Assembly: GCA_958295665.1 (NCBI GenBank)
Contig: OY282558.1
Coordinates: 44,702,389 to 44,766,388 of the forward strand
DNA from: Tipula vernalis
Lineage: Eukaryota; Arthropoda; Insecta; Diptera; Tipulidae
Direction of reading: 5' to 3'
DNA length: 64,000 nucleotides
Shown here one piece after another: positions 58,750 through 64,000 of the stretch (position 1 is its first letter; every line of letters starts with the position of its first letter). The position numbers and the translations under genes were made by a program. The notes under the pieces were generated by a model. The model saw only the letters and a program-made list of their open reading frames with translations, had not been told where the DNA came from and searched no databases.

Positions 58750-60030
58750 TTTTTAAATAGATTCAGAGATTCAGACTGTTGAGAAGATTGTCACAAACGG
58801 AGTTGAATGTTTGACATTTACGAAATAGGTCGCGGAATGCTTGAACAAAATTGGGAAGTATTGAAATTCAAAGTGGTGAGTCTTTTTTTTTTTTTTTTTA
58901 ATCTATGCAATCTTTTCTGGGGCTCAAGGCACTCCCAACTCTTTCGCAGTTAATTTTACCGTCCTACTTTACGCAGTAGTAGCCAAATCGAGGACGTACG
59001 GCTATAGACCCGCTTTGTTTTAAACCACCTGCACATTGCATTGCTTCATGCCAACCTATAGTGCTGACATGAAAGGTGGGTCGGCCCATGGATTCTGCAC
59101 TCTCAACAGGGGGTCATAGATGTGTTCATCGTCATCACCGATCGTAATCAGATGATGAAAAATTCCTTTTGCATCCCGCCCCTATCGGGATTCGATCCCG
59201 GTACCTCCCGATCCAAACGCCGTAGCTTTAACCACTGCGCCGTTTCCTCGGTGTGGTGAGTCTTGTAAGAACTGTAAGAAATTTAAGTGGAAAATTCAGT
59301 AGAAATTAAATGGATTGTTATTGGATAAACCAACACGTGCACGTGCATTTACAGTGCGTGCAGCCGAGAACATTGCAGCTGTTGCTCAGAATGTGTCTGA
59401 GCATTCATCAACATCAACTCGCCATCGTGATCAAGGATTGAACATTTCACGCAGTCCTGTGATAACAATTTTGCATAAAGACCTCGGTATGAAGACGTGC
59501 AAAGTTCAATTAGTGCAGGAGCTGAAGCAAAATGTCCATCCGTAACGTTTTAGTTCGCTAATTGGCTTGTAGAATGCTTGGAAGAAAATTAGCATTTTTA
59601 CCGGAAAATCATCTTTTCAGACGAAGCTCATTTTCACCTCGGTGGCTATATCAACAAGCAAAATTGTCGCATATGGGGCTCATAAAATCCATACATAACC
59701 ATGGAGAAGCATCCACAACGAGTGACTGTTTGACATATTTTCGAAAATGAACACGGAGCCGCCCTTATAGTCAATAAGGGGCGTTACCGAGCCACCGGGC
59801 CATGATAAACGAGTTTTTGTTACCCAGAATTCAAGAGAAGGATACAGACGACATTTGGTTTCAACAGGACGGCGCAACTTGCCAGACAACAAACGAAAAA
59901 ATCGAGCTTTTGCACACTATCTTCGGGGATCGAATAATCAGCCGTAACGAAGATGTCAATTGGCCACCACGCAGCTGCGATTTAACTTCGGCGGACTTTT
60001 TTAGTGGAGAGCCGTTAAGGATAAGTACGA
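58750..60030 (+). pseudogene. Mariner-superfamily transposase relic split by a SINE
   Basis: On the + strand, with frame changes: 59340-59545 reads VRAAENIAAVAQNVSEHS, then HKDLGMKTCKVQLVQELK. Positions 59610-59670, in another frame, carry the DEAHFHLGGY-type box with NKQNCRIWG. Positions 59802-60000 read NEFLLPRIQEKD, then IWFQQDGATCQT, then WPPRSCDLTSADFF. These are the three acidic-residue regions of a Tc1/mariner-superfamily transposase common in insects. The SINE at 58885-59252 lies in the 5' part. It has several frameshifts and no termini were found. Confidence 0.7.
58885..59252 (-). mobile_element. tRNA-derived SINE with 12-bp TSD
   Basis: Flanked by the perfect 12-bp repeat GTGGTGAGTCTT (58873-58884 and 59253-59264). 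On the - strand it starts with a tRNA-like head. The A-box-like GGCGCAGTGG (59231-59241) and the B box GGATCGAATCC (59188-59198) are spaced as in tRNA genes. A tRNA-unrelated body follows, and the poly(A) tail shows as the T run after 58884. Pol III transcription from the internal boxes would be expected; mobilisation depends on a partner LINE. Confidence 0.88.
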
Positions 60031-61880
60031 TAATCATCAACAGAGTATTAAAAAATATTTTTAATACAACTATTAAACATTTTAAAGCAACCAAAAAAAG
60101 AAACAAGCAAACTTATGTAAATGTCTATATGAATAATAAATCCATGCACAAGTTTTGCATTACTGGTATAAAATTCACTAAATCAAACCGACTACATGAC
60201 ATAGAAGCAGCTTAATAAATCTTTAATAATTTAGTTTTCTGGATTCGAAAATATCTATTATGTTTTAATGTAAGCTTTTCAGTTCTTAATTTATTATGCC
60301 TTGGGCGACCATAAAGTGAGTTAGGCTAGCCCGCCCATTGAAAGATGAGATGAACATAAAAGTTTATTTTATTTTTTTTAAGTAAACTGCTCTCTGAGAT
60401 TTGGACCCTCAACCTCAAGGCACCAAAAACAAAGAACAACCCCGGAAAAACAAAAAAAGATCGCTAAAATTACGGAGCTTTTAATGCAACTTGTTTTAAA
60501 ATTTAATACTTTTAAAATATTTTATTAATGCAGTCTTTGATAAATGTGTATGTAGTTGATTGACGGTTCTTCTACAATTTGCTTTATATTCTAATCGAAT
60601 GTTGCACTAAAATTTAATCTAATTGCTGTATTACAAATCAATGCAAATTGTATCTAACTCATTTTTAATACAAGCTTTGTATCATTTTGTAATACAGCCT
60701 TGCACTGGACCTATATGTAATGCAATTTGCATTACATAAGCAATATCTTTTCAACTATGTACAATCGAAAATGTTACGAAAAATTGGGTTGACAGAATTG
60801 GGTACTGTAAAGCCAGCCGTGGATGCCACTGTATACTATTTCTAACAAACCGCTTTGAAAAATATTCTTTCGTCTTTGAATTTAGAGCGAAATAAAATTG
60901 CAAACGTTAGATGGGCCGTCCATGTTGTTCAGTTGTACAGGTCTATGTTCATGACGTTCTTTGGTTTATCCTTGTTGGAATCGTGTAAATGATATAAATT
61001 AAAATATTTGCCTGTATTGGTCAGATATTGGCCGCCCAGTGACTGTTCACGAGATAAGACCATGAATACATCTGAAGTTGTTGACCGGGTGTAACCTTTC
61101 CAGAGTAAACGTTTCTATTTCGATACTAACTGAAACTGAACATGAATGAATCGAAAGATGATTCAAAATCCATTTTTTGATAAAACAACCGCTCTATTCT
61201 ATACCAGTGGAAAACCTTAACAGGTTAAAAAACTGAAGCTAAAAAACATCCGTTTTTTCGTTACAGTTCTCTTTTATCGGGTTCAAGACTAGCTTTTCGT
61301 TTATTAGACTGACTTCTATTTAATGACTTAGAGGCCATCTCAAATTTAGTGTGACAATAAATAGAACTAATATGGTATGCTGTTTTTTGGGAGGATTTCA
61401 AATGGCTATCGCCATTTCATTAAAGTAAATTCGGGTATTTGTACCCGCCTGACCAACTCTCCGAGCGAGAGAAGATATTTCCGGTGGACCAATAATTACA
61501 GTCAAATGCACTGGAGCAGATGCCGTTATTGGCGTTTTAAACGAAATTTATTGAGGAAGCCAAATGTCTAATTTATCATACGTGGTATTCCTAGCGTGAT
61601 AAAGCCTGGCTTATTTACAGAATTTACGGAATTTATGGAATTTGGAGGATTTAGAGGATACAGAGGGGTTTCAGAATTTATACTTTATCTGTCCCTTATA
61701 CAAATCATCAAATTTTCAGAAATTGTAGGTATAATCCTAATTTGAAGAATTTTTCTTCTTAAAGAATCAATTATATAATTTAGTGAATTTTGTAAAATTT
61801 TCCAAATTTGAGTATGTGAATTTATAGGATTGATATAGAATTTCAAAGATTTTTTAGATGACTTACATTCTGCGGAAAAA
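60031..61880. other. Non-coding, with short inverted-repeat modules
   Basis: No gene. A perfect 13-bp inverted pair, GCTGTATTACAAA at 60625-60637 and its complement at 60686-60698, surrounds a smaller near-palindrome. A second palindrome, TAATGCAA-T-TTGCATTA, is at 60718-60734. These may belong to a small non-autonomous DNA element. The open frame at 61377-61571 is unrecognised. Confidence 0.35.
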
Positions 61881-62600
61881 CGGAATATTGTTACCTATTG
61901 GAAGTCTTTAAAATGCAAACATTAAACATCTCTTTTGAGTCCTTCCAATACGACCAGAATAAATATATCGTGGACCCCATATAATAGCCTCATATTCCAA
62001 GTGAGATTGTACGGCAGAGGCGTATAACATTTAGATCAAGAAATCCTTCGAGAATCTTTTAACATATTACAGCATCGAATTAGTCTTAGAAATGCAACAA
62101 TCAATGAAAAATTATGAGAGACTTTGTCTTACAACTGCGCACATTCAAAGACATCTAGTGAGGAAATCACTATTTTCAAAAATGAATTAAGTCAAGACGG
62201 AAGCCAACCCTGTATTCAGTATTTGAAACAATTTAAAAAAAATTTTATCATCCGCATACATAAGGAGCACAGAAATTTTAAGACGGGACTCGAAATACTC
62301 TCTTGCGGGACTCCAGAAGTAATAAGTGGGTTCCGCAATCAATCAATTGGCAATTACTATTGGCACAAATGCAAATCTTTTCAAAACAGCGTCCACAATT
62401 CCACATAAATGTCTTCAGGAAGATGTATGTGTTACCACACATTTGGAGTTTGAAAATTTGGAAAGTACCCATTTGACTTGAAGTTACTATTCAACCAGGT
62501 TTCTGTAATAAAAATAACATCATCATTTTCTTCAAGGATTAACAAGTAGAGGTCGATAGATTTTTTGTACTTCCTTGACATGAGGTGTTCAATGGTAGAC
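61880..62600 (-). pseudogene. Jockey-like LINE fragment
   Basis: On the - strand, 62550-62470 reads DVIFITETWLNSNFKSNGYF, an APE-type endonuclease block. Positions 62330-62240 read ITSGVPQESISSPVL, then a frame-shifted YADD block. Positions 62040-61910 read QSHLEYEAIIWGPRYIYSGR, the conserved region after the RT. The order is that of a LINE ORF2 with a large internal deletion between endonuclease and RT. It is heavily decayed. Confidence 0.65.
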
Positions 62601-62619
62601 GTCGAAGGAACATAAAGGT

Positions 62620-63000
62620 CGTTCATAGTCTTGGACTACTTTTCCAGCAAAATTTGAAGCAACTTATTTCACAATTGGATTCTTCATCCTTATGGTGGAG
62701 TGGACCTGATTTCTTAACAAATCTCGACATGGGTTGGGCTCAATTACCTCATAAATTGTCTAACGGTATTGTAGTGTATCCTGACTTAATAAATCGGAAA
62801 ATTTATTAGAGCTTGAAAGGGAGAACAAGGATGAGATAATTGAACGGTTTAATAAATTATTGCGCATATCCGCGCTTTATTTACGATTTGCTAATAATTG
62901 TAGAACCGTTAAAGGTAAAATTAAGTTGGCGATGCTCTAAAGCGACTTATTAAATTCATTCAAGGTGAAACTTACTCAAATGAAATTAAAAAAATTATTT
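62620..63000 (+). pseudogene. BEL/Pao pol fragment
   Basis: The + strand frame near 62680-62760 reads SSLWWSGPDFLTNLDMGW, the LWW-x-GP-x-(F/W)L block that follows RNase H in BEL/Pao pol. In a second frame, positions 62850-62940 read RFNKLLRISALYLRFANNCR, which matches the next helical block before the integrase. Nothing upstream or downstream of it was recognised. Confidence 0.65.
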
Positions 63001-63009
63001 AATGGGGAT

Positions 63010-63885
63010 TTTGTTGATAAGTCCATATTAAGTCTATTACTAGCTACAATATGACGATATGACGAGACGAAAAAACATTAAATTTGGAATTCCTCGCCAC
63101 CGTTGAGAATCAACGTAACACTAACTAAAATTATATTAAAAACTGCTTTTATATCCTATTTTTTAGTGCATACGTGACTTATGAATCTTCTTTCCCCTCT
63201 ATTTAATTTTTTCTTATCATCTACATAGGAACAGGGGGTGATACCGCCCTTATTTTTTTGTAAAAAACGAGAACTACAAAAATGAAAGAGAAGAAAAATT
63301 TTTGTTGATCATCTGGTGTGTGTCTCATATCATGTAAAATGATATGTTTTATTGACTTACAATGAGGTCGTTAATTTTGTTGCGGCCAATTTTTTCATTT
63401 AGTAAAAATGGGTTCATTTTGTCAATTAAAGAGAGTCTTGATTGTTAATCAGGGTCGTGTTTAGTCTGTTTATTAGAAAATGTAAGCTGGTGGTTAGATT
63501 ATATGTCTATGGCGTGATCCGTTTGCTTTTTTTTCTGTATATTTTGAATTTATGCTTGTTGTTAACATTCGTTATTATCTTCTGATGTTTATTACTTATG
63601 TTCTTGTGAAGATTGCTTAGTTGTCTCATTATGTCATTAAATAGAACTAGAACATCATCACCAGATTATTTGGTTTTTGTTCTTCGATTCCGTTAGTATA
63701 TGGTGATTTTCAAAGTAGCTCGTTTATATTGTATGTTAGCTAAGGCTCCTGATGGAGGATTACCCTTTGGAATGTGTGTTGTTTATTTGTTATGAACTTT
63801 ACATGGATCTTTCTTGCCGTGGCTGTTAATTTTAAGAATGGACACTGATTGGATAGAAAACGATCCTATAATGTCTGTAGTCATG
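63010..63885. other. AT-rich, no gene seen
   Basis: No family or ORF recognised. It precedes the possible transposon end at 63887. Confidence 0.4.
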
Positions 63886-63886
63886 T

Positions 63887-64000
63887 ACAGGGTGTCCTAT
63901 TCAAAATGCCACACATTTTTTATTTAATTATTTTGTTTTTTTGATTTATCAAAGATAATTTTGCTTTTTAATGTAAAAAAGATCGGTACTGTATTTTCAT
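63887..64000 (+). other. Possible DNA-transposon terminus running off the window
   Basis: TA followed by CAGGGTGTCCTATTCAAAAT resembles the CAGGGTGTYCC ends found on several insect mariner-superfamily elements. The matching end lies outside the window. Confidence 0.3.

Noticed and set aside
59180..59245. Possible tRNA gene from A- and B-box-like sequences
   Set aside because: The sequence continues into a longer body with a poly(A) tail and has a 12-bp TSD, so it is a SINE head.

Overview
This is AT-rich eukaryotic DNA, almost certainly from an insect and most likely a fly. Only one stretch looks like host coding sequence: a 167-bp exon at 10194-10360 on the + strand with a clean acceptor and donor. 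Its 55 codons read as part of an R7BP-type (RGS7-binding protein) regulator. No other exon was recognised, so most of the window is probably intron of that gene, or intron plus flanking DNA, filled with transposable elements.

Layout, left to right. 431-3720: a 5'-truncated, decayed LINE with an RNase H domain, bounded by a 12-bp target-site duplication (TSD). About 5050-7610: a foldback-like structure made of ~108-bp tandem repeats in two opposed arms. 10194-10360: the host exon. 11360-18462: a structurally complete BEL/Pao retrotransposon with two 706-bp LTRs that look identical, a 5-bp TSD and one open 1708-codon gag-pol. 19250-25247: a decayed TNP2-type (En/Spm-like) transposase gene on the - strand, split by a CR1-like LINE (about 19917-24256). 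26001-27250: Tc1-like and mariner-like relics. 28046-37427: a Ty3/gypsy (Mdg3/blastopia-type) element with ~1260-bp near-identical LTRs, a 4-bp TSD, and gag and pol in overlapping frames. 39200-39790: another Tc1-like relic. 39890-47770: a decayed Mag-like gypsy element on the - strand, split by a full-length LOA-like LINE (40489-45882, 7-bp TSD). 50108-58495: a second BEL/Pao element on the - strand, with a 5-bp TSD, broken gag-pol and a broken envelope-like ORF of the baculovirus-F/errantivirus type. About 58750-60030: a mariner-superfamily relic interrupted by a tRNA-derived SINE (58885-59252, 12-bp TSD). 61880-63000: fragments of a jockey-like LINE (- strand) and a BEL/Pao element (+ strand). 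63887 onward: a possible DNA-transposon end running out of the window.

The nesting and LTR comparison give a relative history. The TNP2 gene, the Mag-like element, the 5' LINE and the mariner/Tc1 relics are old. The LOA-like, CR1-like and SINE copies landed inside them. The + strand BEL/Pao and the Mdg3-type gypsy are recent and may still make product. I found no new enzymatic system. The most unusual items are the foldback-like array, the env-bearing Pao element, the DSG-to-DSS change in the protease of an otherwise intact BEL element, and the isolated R7BP exon. All comparisons were made by eye.
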